Shown here piece by piece: positions 50,554 through 59,227 of a DNA stretch of 64,000 bases. The translations under genes and the position numbers were made by a program. This DNA is from Yoonia maricola. Its GTDB lineage: Bacteria; Pseudomonadota; Alphaproteobacteria; Rhodobacterales; Rhodobacteraceae. Where the stretch lies: contig NZ_PGTY01000001.1 of the NCBI RefSeq assembly GCF_002797915.1, positions 434,001-498,000 on the forward strand. The letters are read 5' to 3'. Below the pieces are notes generated by a model. It did no database searches. It had not been told where the DNA came from and was given only the letters and a program-made list of their open reading frames with translations. Position 1 is the stretch's first letter; each line of letters opens with the position of its first letter.

Positions 50554-50642
50554 AAGACGAAATTTCTGCATCCCCGCGACACGGTCGTCGCACGAATAAC
50601 CACAGTTGAGTACCATGATTTTAGGGAATTCCAAGAAAATAT

Positions 50643-50652
50643 TTAGCGCTAA
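50643..50652. promoter_or_regulatory. LacI-type operator, TTAGCGCTAA, in the aglR-aglE gap
   Basis: A ten-base perfect palindrome identical to the core of the operator upstream of zwf at 34547-34562. It sits just before a consensus -35 hexamer. Confidence 0.75.
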
Positions 50653-50662
50653 CATAGCCGTA

Positions 50663-50692
50663 TTGACAGCGACGCTAACTTCGCTGACTGTA
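50663..50692 (+). promoter_or_regulatory. Probable promoter of aglEFGAK
   Basis: A perfect -35 TTGACA (50663-50668) with a weak -10 around 50686-50692 (GACTGTA region). It is flanked by operators at 50643 and 50701, a layout in which a repressor dimer or tetramer would block RNA polymerase. Confidence 0.5.
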
Positions 50693-50700
50693 CCGTCACT

Positions 50701-50712
50701 CAAAGCGCTTTG
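50701..50712. promoter_or_regulatory. LacI-type operator, CAAAGCGCTTTG, downstream of the aglE promoter
   Basis: A 12-base perfect palindrome with the same AGCGCT centre as the zwf and 50643 sites, placed roughly at the predicted transcription start. Confidence 0.68.
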
Positions 50713-50803
50713 GGTAGATGATTCCTTGGCGCGGGAAGAAACACATGCACGTAAGTGCAAACGAAAGTGACGCGCCACCGCGGCGCGATTGGGAGGAAAA
50801 TCA

Positions 50804-52162
50804 ATGAAAACGAAACTGTATGCCACTGTGGCAGCGGTTGCCTTGACCGCAGGCACGGCAAGTGCCGACGGCCATCTTCCGTTCACGCCGGGTGAGGGCG
50901 ATTTTAGCTGGGACAGCTACAATGAATGGGTCGCGACTGCACCGGATCTGTCAGGTCAGAATGTCACGATCTTTGGGCCTTGGCTGTCGCCTGAGGACGG
51001 TATCTTCCGTTCCATGCTGGCCTATTTCAGCGATGCAACCGGAGCGAACGTCACTTACACGGGGTCTGATAGTTTTGAGCAGCAGATCGTGATTGATGCC
51101 GAAGCAGGCTCTGCCCCCAATGTTGCCGTGTTCCCGCAGCCTGGCCTGGCGGCTACAATGGCGTCACAGGGGTTGCTGACACCGCTTGGCGATGACATGG
51201 GCGCTTGGGTGGCTGACAACTATGCCGCCGGCCAGTCCTGGGTTGATCTGGGTACCTATGCTGACGCAAGTGGCGATGATCAGTTTTACGGGTTCTTCTA
51301 CAACGTGAACGTCAAATCGCTGGTGTGGTATTCGCCAGAAAACTTCGAAGATGCGGGCTATGAAGTGCCTGAGACAATGGAAGACCTGATCGCATTGTCG
51401 GAACAGATCATCGAAGATGGTGAAACACCTTGGTGCATTGGTCTGGGTTCCGGTGCGGCAACGGGGTGGCCCGCGACCGACTGGGTTGAGGACATCATGC
51501 TGCGCACACAAGCGCCCGAGGTCTATGATGGCTGGGTGTCCAATGAGATCGCATTCAACGATCCGCGCGTGATCGAAGCGGTTGAGACATTCGGCATGTT
51601 TGCCAAGAATGACGATATGGTTGCTGGTGGTTCTGCCGCCGTTGGGTCTACTGATTTCCGTGACAGCCCAACCGGTCTCTTCTCATCGCCGCCACAATGC
51701 TACATGCACCGTCAGGCGTCCTTTGCGACAGCATTCTTCCCGGATGATGTTGTGCCGGGTGAAGATGCAGACTTCTTCTACTTCCCCTCCTTTGCAGAAA
51801 AAGACCTCGGTAATCCGGTTCTGGGTGGTGGTACGTTGATGGCTGTCACAAATGCCTCTGACGCAACAATGGCCTTCATGGAGTTCCTGCAGCAGCCCAT
51901 TGCCCACGAGGTGATGATGGCGCAGACTGGTTTCCTGACGCCACACTCTGGCGTGAACCTTGAAGCCTATGGTGATGACATCCTGCGTGGTCAGGGTGAA
52001 ATCCTTCTGAATGCCACAACCTTCCGCTTTGACGCATCAGACTTGATGCCGGGTGCGATTGGTGCGGGCACGTTCTGGACCGGCATGGTGGATTTTGTCG
52101 GCGGTGCATCCGCTGAAGATGTCACCGGTGCCATTCAGGATAGCTGGGACGCGCTGAAGTAA
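50804..52162 (+). CDS. aglE: Alpha-glucoside ABC transporter, substrate-binding protein
   Basis: 452 residues from the ATG preceded by GGGAGGAAAA; an ATG five codons upstream falls before that ribosome site. Signal peptide MKTKLYATVAAVALTAGTASA, then an extracytoplasmic solute-binding family 1 protein with NVTIFGPWLSPEDGIFRSML and FYNVNVKSLVWYSPENFED. Captures alpha-glucosides (sucrose, maltose, trehalose) in the periplasm for AglFGK. First gene of the operon, followed by two hairpins that may keep its transcript in excess. Confidence 0.95.
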   Translation: MKTKLYATVAAVALTAGTASADGHLPFTPGEGDFSWDSYNEWVATAPDLSGQNVTIFGPWLSPEDGIFRSMLAYFSDATGANVTYTGSDSFEQQIVIDAEAGSAPNVAVFPQPGLAATMASQGLLTPLGDDMGAWVADNYAAGQSWVDLGTYADASGDDQFYGFFYNVNVKSLVWYSPENFEDAGYEVPETMEDLIALSEQIIEDGETPWCIGLGSGAATGWPATDWVEDIMLRTQAPEVYDGWVSNEIAFNDPRVIEAVETFGMFAKNDDMVAGGSAAVGSTDFRDSPTGLFSSPPQCYMHRQASFATAFFPDDVVPGEDADFFYFPSFAEKDLGNPVLGGGTLMAVTNASDATMAFMEFLQQPIAHEVMMAQTGFLTPHSGVNLEAYGDDILRGQGEILLNATTFRFDASDLMPGAIGAGTFWTGMVDFVGGASAEDVTGAIQDSWDALK

Positions 52163-52170
52163 GCGCCGCC

Positions 52171-52219
52171 TGAGATTTGATCTCATATAACAGTGGTTCG
52201 GACGGGTGATCGTCCGAAC
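52171..52219 (+). other. Tandem stem-loops between aglE and aglF
   Basis: TGAGAT TTG ATCTCA (52171-52185) and the strong GTTCGGACG GGTGAT CGTCCGAAC (52196-52219, nine perfect pairs) follow the aglE stop. No T-run follows, so they are more likely 3' mRNA-stabilising or partial-attenuation structures than terminators, as is usual after binding-protein genes in ABC operons. Confidence 0.7.
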
Positions 52220-52274
52220 TGACCCACGGTGCGGCATACGCCCGTAAGAGATACATCGCGAAGGGGAGGGCGCT

Positions 52275-53282
52275 ATGAATCCGGCACTACAAGGATTAAT
52301 CACGATCATCATCGGGGTCGGCGGTTGTGTTGGCTACTTTTATGGGGCGAACCTGTTTCTTGATAAGGTTTTGTTCAGGGCCGAAGGGCCCAACGCTGGC
52401 CGCAACATCAACCGCGCCAACCAGATCCGGCCTTGGTTGTTCCTGATGCCCGCCCTGTTGGCGCTGGGGCTTTACCTTGCATACCCTGTCTTCGCGACCC
52501 TGCGCCTGAGTTTTCTTGAGCGTTTGCCGGGCAATGAATACGCCTTCGTTGGCTTCGACAATTACACCCGGATGTTTGCCGAGCCCAAGTTCATGGAGGC
52601 TTTGCGCAACAATGTGCTTTGGCTGGTTGTCGTGCCTGCCGCCGCGACTGGTTTTGGCTTGTTGGCGGCCCAACTGACCGACCGCCTCAGCTGGGGCAAT
52701 ATCGCCAAATCCATCGTCTTTATGCCGATGGCGATTTCCTTTGTCGGTGCTGCCGTGATCTTTAAACTGATCTACGAGGCCCGTCCCGAAGATGTGGCGC
52801 AGATCGGTATCCTCAATCATCTTTACCTGACATTCGGGGGTGATGCGCCGCGGCAATGGTTGCAAATTCCGTTCTGGAACAACTTCTTTCTGATGGCGGT
52901 TCTGATCTGGATCCAAACCGGTTTCGCCATGGTCATCCTTTCTGCCGCCTTGCGCGGTATCCCGGAAGAAACGGTCGAGGCTGCGATCATTGACGGTGCG
53001 AACCCGTTCCAGATTTTCTTCAAAATCAAGATCCCGCAGATCATGTCGACCATCGTGGTGGTCTGGACGACGATCACGATTGCCACGCTCAAGGTCTTTG
53101 ACATCGTGTTTGCGATGACCAATGGCCAGTGGGAAACGCAAGTTTTGGCCAATTATATGTACGACAAGCTGTTCCGTGCGAACGATTGGGGGATGGGATC
53201 AGCCAGCGCCATGATCATCATGTTGATGGTGACGCCGATCCTGGTCTGGAACGTCTACAACGCGCGTAAGGAGATGCAGTGA
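52275..53282 (+). CDS. aglF: Alpha-glucoside ABC transporter, permease AglF
   Basis: 335 residues. Seven or eight membrane helices; the binding-protein-dependent permease motif EETVEAAIIDGANPFQIFFKIKIPQI (the EAA loop that docks on AglK) is near residue 235. The first helix region before residue 50 is an extra segment typical of AglF/MalF-type partners. GAAGGGGAGG precedes the ATG. Its stop overlaps aglG by one base. Confidence 0.95.
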   Translation: MNPALQGLITIIIGVGGCVGYFYGANLFLDKVLFRAEGPNAGRNINRANQIRPWLFLMPALLALGLYLAYPVFATLRLSFLERLPGNEYAFVGFDNYTRMFAEPKFMEALRNNVLWLVVVPAAATGFGLLAAQLTDRLSWGNIAKSIVFMPMAISFVGAAVIFKLIYEARPEDVAQIGILNHLYLTFGGDAPRQWLQIPFWNNFFLMAVLIWIQTGFAMVILSAALRGIPEETVEAAIIDGANPFQIFFKIKIPQIMSTIVVVWTTITIATLKVFDIVFAMTNGQWETQVLANYMYDKLFRANDWGMGSASAMIIMLMVTPILVWNVYNARKEMQ

Positions 53283-54439
53283 TGGATGCGATGGCAGGAA
53301 GAAAGCCCGCAGTCGTTTGGGCATTGAACATTTCCGTGGTGCTTTTGGTCGCGCTTTGGCTGTTCCCAACGCTTGGTTTGCTGATTTCATCTTTCCGGAC
53401 AGGTGACCAAATCACCGCCTCTGGATGGTGGTCAGCACTGTTCCCTGCAGAGCAGACCATGCAAATCCGCGTCGCTGACCCCGATGATAATCGGGTGGAT
53501 TTGGGGAACGGGCGTTTCATGGTGGAAGGTAACATCTTCGATGGCGCCGGCTTTGCGGGCGAGTTGAACGCCTGGGGCACATCAAGCCGGCGGTTGGGTG
53601 AGTTTGAACCGGGCGTGGCTGCTGACCTGGGTGATGGTGAAACCTTAACTTTGCAAGCGGACGGCGCTTATATCTGGGAAGGCAATGACGACCAGATCAG
53701 CGGCCGGGCGCAGCGCGTCTTCCTTGATGTGGTCACACCACCGGACTTTACGCTAGAGAATTATAACTTCGTTCTCTTTGACGAAAACAACTCTGAAGGG
53801 ATGGCCAAGGCGTTCTTCAATACGCTGACAGTGGTGATACCGGCGACGATTATTCCCATTCTGATTGCGGCCTTTGCTGCCTATGCGCTGGCATGGATGG
53901 ATTTTCCGGGCAGGGCGATTTTGATTGCGATCATCGTGGGCCTGTTGGTCGTGCCCCTGCAATTGGCGCTTATTCCGCTGCTTTCGCTGCACAATGCGAT
54001 TGGGATCGGGAAGGGCTATCTGGGGGTCTGGCTTGCACATACCGGTTTTGGTCTGCCCTTGGCGATTTACCTCTTGCGCAATTATATGGTCGGACTGCCG
54101 CGTGATATCATTGAGAACGCAAAGGTGGATGGGGCAACGGATTTCCAGATCTTTACCAAGATCATCCTCCCGCTCAGCTTTCCGGCACTGGCCTCTTTTG
54201 CGATCTTCCAGTTCCTGTGGACGTGGAATGACCTGTTGGTGGCGCTGGTGTTTCTGATTGATGCCTCTGGTCAGACAACAGTGATGACCAAGCAGATTGT
54301 TGAACTGTTGGGCACGCGCGGTGGCGACTGGGAGATACTTGCGACCTCGGCTTTCGTATCTATCGCAGTGCCGCTGGCGGTTTTCTTTGCAATGCAAAAG
54401 TATCTGGTGCGCGGCCTGTTGGCCGGTTCGGTGAAATAA
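53282..54439 (+). CDS. aglG: Alpha-glucoside ABC transporter, permease AglG
   Basis: 385 residues. After the first membrane helix there is a long periplasmic insert (about residues 40-150, many beta-like stretches), then five helices with the EAA-type loop DIIENAKVDGATDFQIFTKIILP. The insert is a known trait of AglG-type permeases. The ATG overlaps the aglF stop (TGATG). It pairs with AglF and AglK in the inner membrane. Confidence 0.94.
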   Translation: MDAMAGRKPAVVWALNISVVLLVALWLFPTLGLLISSFRTGDQITASGWWSALFPAEQTMQIRVADPDDNRVDLGNGRFMVEGNIFDGAGFAGELNAWGTSSRRLGEFEPGVAADLGDGETLTLQADGAYIWEGNDDQISGRAQRVFLDVVTPPDFTLENYNFVLFDENNSEGMAKAFFNTLTVVIPATIIPILIAAFAAYALAWMDFPGRAILIAIIVGLLVVPLQLALIPLLSLHNAIGIGKGYLGVWLAHTGFGLPLAIYLLRNYMVGLPRDIIENAKVDGATDFQIFTKIILPLSFPALASFAIFQFLWTWNDLLVALVFLIDASGQTTVMTKQIVELLGTRGGDWEILATSAFVSIAVPLAVFFAMQKYLVRGLLAGSVK

Positions 54440-54452
54440 GTAACCCGCAGCT

Positions 54453-54469
54453 TCAAAGCGCGCCTTTGA
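54453..54469 (+). other. Short stem-loop between aglG and aglA
   Basis: TCAAAG CGCGC CTTTGA, a six-base stem and five-base loop in the 58-base gap. It might adjust expression of aglA relative to the transporter. No T-run follows. Confidence 0.45.
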
Positions 54470-54497
54470 GGTTGCAACCAACCTAGGATTTACGACG

Positions 54498-56144
54498 ATG
54501 ACAACGGCGCTCGCCAAAAATACAGAGATGGCCATTAATAAAGACTGGTGGCGTGGTGCGGTGATCTATCAGATCTATCCGCGCAGCTTTCAAGACAGCA
54601 ATGGTGACGGCGTGGGTGATCTTTTGGGGATCGTCCAGCGCTTGCCGTACATTGCTTCGCTTGGTGTCGATGCGATCTGGATTTCGCCTTTCTTCATGTC
54701 GCCGATGAAGGACTTTGGGTATGACGTCAGCGATTACTGCGATGTTGATCCGATGTTTGGCTCTTTGGCTGATTTTGATGCGGTGGTTGAGACGGCACAC
54801 AGGTTGGGCATCCGGGTCATGATTGACTTGGTCCTGAGCCACACCAGCGATCAGCACGCGTGGTTTGGCGAAAGCCGTGCGAGCCGCACCAATGACAAGG
54901 CCAATTGGTATGTCTGGGCTGATCCGAAACCCGATGGCACGCCGCCCAACAACTGGCTGTCGATCTTTGGTGGATCAGCCTGGCAGTGGGACGCGCGGCG
55001 CGAGCAATACTATCTGCACAACTTCCTTGTATCCCAGCCTGACCTGAACTTCCACGAACCACAGGTGCAAGAGGCGTTGTTGGATGTGGCACGCTTTTGG
55101 TTGAACCGCGGCTGTGATGGGTTTCGTCTGGATACGATCAATTTCTACACCCATGACAAGCAGTTGCGCGACAACCCCGCCTTGCCGCCTGAAAAGCGGA
55201 ACGCGACGATTGCGCCATCGGTGAATCCCTATAACCACCAAGAACATCTTTATTCCAAGAACCAGCCAGAAAACCTCGCATTCCTGCGCAAGCTCCGCGC
55301 GGTCATGGAACCCTATGGTGCAGCCGCTGTGGGTGAGGTGGGTGACGCTCAAAAGGGGCTGGAGATCATGGGCGAATACACCGCCGGCGATGATCTGATG
55401 CAGATGTGCTATGCTTTTGAATTCCTGTCCAAAGATCAACCAACCGCCGCACGCATCAAAGAGGTGATGGCGCGAGTGGATGATGTCGCCGCTGATGGCT
55501 GGGCGTGCTGGGCATTCTCGAACCATGATGTCATGCGCCATGCCTCGCGCTGGGATTTACCGCCTGCGGCACAGCGCATGTTTGCGACCCTGATCATGTG
55601 TTTGCGTGGCTCGGTTTGCCTGTATCAAGGGGAAGAGCTGGGGTTGCCTGAGGCCGATGTTGCCTTTGAAGACCTGCAGGACCCTTACGGCATCGAGTTC
55701 TGGCCAGAGTTCAAAGGCCGCGATGGCTGTCGCACGCCAATGGTGTGGGAAGCGAGCAACCAAAACGGCGGTTTCACGACCAACAAGCCTTGGTTGCCCG
55801 TTGCCGCAGAGCATTTGCATATGTCTGCCGCCGCGCAAGAGGATGAGCCCGGTGCGCTGTTACATCACTATCGCAAGGCGATTTCGTTCCGTCATACGCA
55901 CCCTGCATTAAGCGTGGGCGATCATGACGGGGTACAGGCCAATGGCGATGTCGTTTATTTCACCCGCACTGAGGGGGCACAGACCATCTTTTGTGCTTTC
56001 AATGTCAGTGAAACACCATCTGATTTTGACCTGCCCAAGGGAAGCTGGACACCGATTGGTGCCGAGTTGGGCAGCGCACATACATCCGCAGACGGAAGAC
56101 TGCACCTTGGGCCATGGCAGGTTTGCCTCGCGCTCAAGTCATAA
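54498..56144 (+). CDS. aglA: Alpha-glucosidase, glycoside hydrolase family 13
   Basis: 548 residues, cytosolic (no signal peptide). GH13 motifs: DLVLSHTSDQHAWF (region I), GFRLDTINFYTHD with the nucleophile Asp, AVGEVGD with the acid/base Glu, and WAFSNHDVMRH with the transition-state Asp. It cleaves terminal alpha-glucose from imported sucrose, maltose or trehalose-type sugars. Sits between the permeases and the ATPase gene as in the Sinorhizobium agl operon. Confidence 0.96.
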   Translation: MTTALAKNTEMAINKDWWRGAVIYQIYPRSFQDSNGDGVGDLLGIVQRLPYIASLGVDAIWISPFFMSPMKDFGYDVSDYCDVDPMFGSLADFDAVVETAHRLGIRVMIDLVLSHTSDQHAWFGESRASRTNDKANWYVWADPKPDGTPPNNWLSIFGGSAWQWDARREQYYLHNFLVSQPDLNFHEPQVQEALLDVARFWLNRGCDGFRLDTINFYTHDKQLRDNPALPPEKRNATIAPSVNPYNHQEHLYSKNQPENLAFLRKLRAVMEPYGAAAVGEVGDAQKGLEIMGEYTAGDDLMQMCYAFEFLSKDQPTAARIKEVMARVDDVAADGWACWAFSNHDVMRHASRWDLPPAAQRMFATLIMCLRGSVCLYQGEELGLPEADVAFEDLQDPYGIEFWPEFKGRDGCRTPMVWEASNQNGGFTTNKPWLPVAAEHLHMSAAAQEDEPGALLHHYRKAISFRHTHPALSVGDHDGVQANGDVVYFTRTEGAQTIFCAFNVSETPSDFDLPKGSWTPIGAELGSAHTSADGRLHLGPWQVCLALKS

Positions 56145-56162
56145 TTTCAAGGGGAGTGAGAC

Positions 56163-57263
56163 ATGGCTGATCTGTTACTAAAGGACGTCGCCAAAACCTA
56201 TGGGGGCACGGTGGATGTTCTCAAGAACATCAACCTCGACATCAAACAGGGTGAATTGATCGTTTTTGTTGGGCCATCGGGTTGCGGTAAGTCCACGCTT
56301 TTGAGGATGATCGCGGGGTTGGAAAAGATCACAGGCGGGACGTTGGAGATTGACGGCACGCTCGTGAACGACGTGCCGCCCGCGCAGCGTGGCATCGCCA
56401 TGGTGTTCCAGTCCTATGCGCTTTATCCGCATATGACGGTGCGCGACAATATGTCGTTCGCTTTGAAGCTGGCGAAGAAATCCCCCGCTGAAATCGATGA
56501 GGCCGTGAACCGGGCCGCCAAAATTCTGCAACTGGACGAATATCTTGATCGTCTGCCAAAGGCCCTGTCAGGTGGTCAGCGCCAGCGTGTGGCGATTGGC
56601 CGGTCGATTGTGCGGGACCCGAAGGTGTATCTTTTTGATGAACCGCTCTCAAATCTCGACGCGGCTTTGCGCGTCGCCACCCGGATCGAGATTGCGCAGT
56701 TGAAGGAATCGATGCCGGAAAGCACAATGATCTACGTCACCCACGATCAGGTCGAGGCGATGACACTGGCCACACGCATCGTGGTTCTGGCAAATAAGGG
56801 TATCGCGCAGGTTGGCTCACCACTCGAGCTTTACGAACGCCCTGAGAATGAATTTGTCGCTCAGTTCATTGGCTCTCCAGCCATGAACCTGTTGTCGGGT
56901 GAAATTGTCGAGACGGGTGCGCTCACCACGGTCAAACTGGATGATGGTGGTACGGCACAATCTATGGTGCCGACAGAGGCCTCTGACATAGGGCTGAAGG
57001 TCAACATCGGTGTGCGACCCGAAGACATGGTGCTGACCGACGATGACGCTTATGTATTCAAGGATACGGTATCGATTGTCGAAGCCTTGGGTGAGGTCAC
57101 GCAGATGTATTTTGAACCACCCAGCAGCAGCAAGGACACAGATACTGTGATTGCAAAACTGCCGGGTATTCACACCGACATTCGCGGCAAAGAGCTGAAG
57201 TTCACAGCGAAACCTGAGAAGGTCCAGATTTTCCACAACGGACAATCGCTGTATTATCGATAA
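56163..57263 (+). CDS. aglK: Alpha-glucoside ABC transporter, ATP-binding protein
   Basis: 366 residues, MalK/UgpC type. Walker A GPSGCGKST, signature LSGGQRQRVAIGRS, Walker B VYLFDEPLSNLDAALR, and switch histidine in IYVTHDQVEAMTLA are intact. A C-terminal TOBE/OB regulatory domain (about 235-366) follows. Powers AglFG. AAGGGGAG precedes the ATG, 18 bases after aglA. Last clear gene of the operon. Confidence 0.97.
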   Translation: MADLLLKDVAKTYGGTVDVLKNINLDIKQGELIVFVGPSGCGKSTLLRMIAGLEKITGGTLEIDGTLVNDVPPAQRGIAMVFQSYALYPHMTVRDNMSFALKLAKKSPAEIDEAVNRAAKILQLDEYLDRLPKALSGGQRQRVAIGRSIVRDPKVYLFDEPLSNLDAALRVATRIEIAQLKESMPESTMIYVTHDQVEAMTLATRIVVLANKGIAQVGSPLELYERPENEFVAQFIGSPAMNLLSGEIVETGALTTVKLDDGGTAQSMVPTEASDIGLKVNIGVRPEDMVLTDDDAYVFKDTVSIVEALGEVTQMYFEPPSSSKDTDTVIAKLPGIHTDIRGKELKFTAKPEKVQIFHNGQSLYYR

Positions 57264-57344
57264 CGCGCTTATTTCCAGCTTAACGCGTTGCGTGTACCGC
57301 GCCAATGTGTTCGCATCGATGTGTTTTCGATGTGGAGGAATGCG

Positions 57345-58112
57345 ATGCAAACGCCGGAAAATATACTCAAAAAAGCCCTGCTAGCAGGGCAGTTGCAGCA
57401 TGGAATTTGGCTGACATCCGGTACAGGCATTTTGGCGGAAATGGCGGGGAATGCGGGGTTTGACTGGTGCTTGATTGATGGCGAACACGGGCCGAACACA
57501 GTGTCGGATATCTTGCCACAGTTGCAAGCCCTTGCGGTCAGCGGCACACCAGCGGTTGTGCGCATACCCAACGCCGAGGCTTGGATGGTCAAGCAGGTGC
57601 TTGATCTGGGTTGTCAGACGGTGCTTGTGCCAATGATTGATGATGCTGGGATGGCGCAAGATATGGCGCGTGCCATGCGTTATCCACCGCAGGGTAATCG
57701 TGGGATGGGGGCTGTGCTGGCGCGGGCAACGGGGTTTGGGACAGTTGCAGATTATGCGCAAGACGCGAATGAGCAAGTCTGTCTGCTGGTGCAGGCAGAG
57801 AGTACCGCAGCGGTCGCGAACATTGATGCAATTGCCGCGACCGAGGGTGTGGATGGGGTGTTTGTCGGGCCGGCAGACCTATCCGCCGATATGGGTTATC
57901 CTGATCAGCCGGATCATCCTGAGGTGGAACAGGCCATTGATCATCTGATTGCGCGAACCGTTGCGGCTGGGAAGGTTGCCGGGATCATCACCTTTGACGA
58001 AACCCGATTTGATGAATACGCCAAGAAAGGTGTGACGTTTCTTGGCGTTGGCGGGGATATGGTGGTGTTGAACACCGCCCTGCGTGGTCTTGCAGGGCGG
58101 GTGTCGAGGTAG
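57345..58112 (+). CDS. HpcH/HpaI family aldolase
   Basis: 255 residues from ATG 57345, which has GGAGG seven bases upstream; an ATG 19 codons earlier lacks one. Class II aldolase: GIWLTSGTGILAEMAGNAGFDWCLIDGEHGPNT (metal and catalytic histidine region), VLVPMIDDAGMAQDMARAMRYPP and FVGPADLSADMG. It cleaves 2-keto-3-deoxy acids to pyruvate and an aldehyde. It follows aglK by 81 bases; whether it is in the agl transcript is unclear. A 2-keto-3-deoxy-sugar acid substrate would suit the Entner-Doudoroff setting, but that is inference. Confidence 0.93.
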   Translation: MQTPENILKKALLAGQLQHGIWLTSGTGILAEMAGNAGFDWCLIDGEHGPNTVSDILPQLQALAVSGTPAVVRIPNAEAWMVKQVLDLGCQTVLVPMIDDAGMAQDMARAMRYPPQGNRGMGAVLARATGFGTVADYAQDANEQVCLLVQAESTAAVANIDAIAATEGVDGVFVGPADLSADMGYPDQPDHPEVEQAIDHLIARTVAAGKVAGIITFDETRFDEYAKKGVTFLGVGGDMVVLNTALRGLAGRVSR

Positions 58113-58116
58113 TCAA

Positions 58117-58155
58117 AATCTTGCAAGATTGTGGGTCAGATTTTCGAAAAATCTG
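58117..58155. repeat. Paired hairpins between convergent genes
   Basis: AATCTTGCAAGATT (58117-58130, perfect palindrome) and CAGATTTT CGA AAAATCTG (58137-58155) fill the 47-base gap between two convergent stop codons. They probably act as a bidirectional termination or mRNA-end structure, or are a dispersed intergenic repeat unit. Confidence 0.55.
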
Positions 58156-58159
58156 GGAT

Positions 58160-59227
58160 CTAGCCGCGACGGCGGCGTCCTGTCCGCGCGCGCCCTTCGC
58201 CCGCTTTTGGGGCGACGCGGTTGAACTTGATCCATTCGTTGCCGGATGCGTCATTATCAGTCAGGAAGTTGGCCGCGCGGATCGCTTCCATTTCCTTGCC
58301 TGCGCGTGGTTTGGTGGAGCCCATACCGAACAACTTAACAAAAGCTTCGTCATCCATGCCTTCGGGTAACACCACGCCGGCAGCTTCGACTTCGGCCTTC
58401 TTTTCAGCGATCTTTTTGGGGCCTATGGGCAGGGCCACCGGGTTCATGATGGCCGAGGTCATGCCAGCCGTCATTGCCATAGGCAGGAAGGCGTTGTTGA
58501 TGCCGTGGCGGTTGGGCAGGCCAAAGCTGATGTTTGAGGCGCCGCAGGTCGTGTTCACACCCAGTTCTTCGCGCAGACGACGGACGAGGGTAAAGACTTG
58601 TAGTCCGGCAGTGCCCATTGCGCCGATGGGCATGACAAGCGGATCGACCACAATGTCATGAGCGGGGATGCCGAAATCTGCGGCGCGTTCAACGATCTTT
58701 TTTGCGACGGCAAAGCGCACGTCTGGGTCCTCAGAAATACCGGTATCGTCGTTTGAGATGGCCACGACTGGCACATTATATTTTTTGACCAACGGCAGAA
58801 CGAGTTCAAGGCGTTCTTCCTCGCCGGTGACGGAGTTCAGCAGGGGGCGACCTTCGGCGGCTGCCAGACCATTTTCCAAGGCCCCCGGCACGGAACTGTC
58901 GATGCAAAGTGGGATATCTGTGATGGCCTGCACACGCTGGACCATTTCCTTCATCAGCGGCGGCTCGACAAAGTTATTGTCGGCATAGCGTGGGTCTTCG
59001 GCCATTTTGTTCGAGAAAACAGCGCCGGAATTGATGTCGAGGATGTTCGCACCCGCCGCGACCTGCGCCAGCGCGTCTGCTTCAACGCGTGAAAAGTCAC
59101 CGCGTTCCAGCTCTTCAGCGAGGATTTTGCGCCCTGTCGGGTTGATCCGTTCACCGATCACGCAAAAGGGTTGGTCGAACCCGATAATGGCAGTCTTTGT
59201 TTTGGATTCGACAATCGTGCGTGTCAT
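58160..59227 (-). CDS. Methyltetrahydrofolate:corrinoid methyltransferase (pterin-binding domain)
   Basis: 355 residues of the pterin-binding (AcsE/MtgA/MetH-like) family: VIGERINPTGRKILAEEL, ANILDINSGAVFSNKM, and TGASNISFGLPNR-like TTCGASNISFGLPNRHGINNAF are the folate-binding signatures. It moves methyl groups between a corrinoid protein and tetrahydrofolate in the cytosol. The C-terminal tail is basic (RTGRRRRG). It overlaps the upstream MTHFR-family gene by four bases. With the RACo-like protein at 39038 it suggests demethylation of a methylated compound, with C1 units passing to folate. Confidence 0.92.
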   Translation of the reverse strand: MTRTIVESKTKTAIIGFDQPFCVIGERINPTGRKILAEELERGDFSRVEADALAQVAAGANILDINSGAVFSNKMAEDPRYADNNFVEPPLMKEMVQRVQAITDIPLCIDSSVPGALENGLAAAEGRPLLNSVTGEEERLELVLPLVKKYNVPVVAISNDDTGISEDPDVRFAVAKKIVERAADFGIPAHDIVVDPLVMPIGAMGTAGLQVFTLVRRLREELGVNTTCGASNISFGLPNRHGINNAFLPMAMTAGMTSAIMNPVALPIGPKKIAEKKAEVEAAGVVLPEGMDDEAFVKLFGMGSTKPRAGKEMEAIRAANFLTDNDASGNEWIKFNRVAPKAGEGRARTGRRRRG

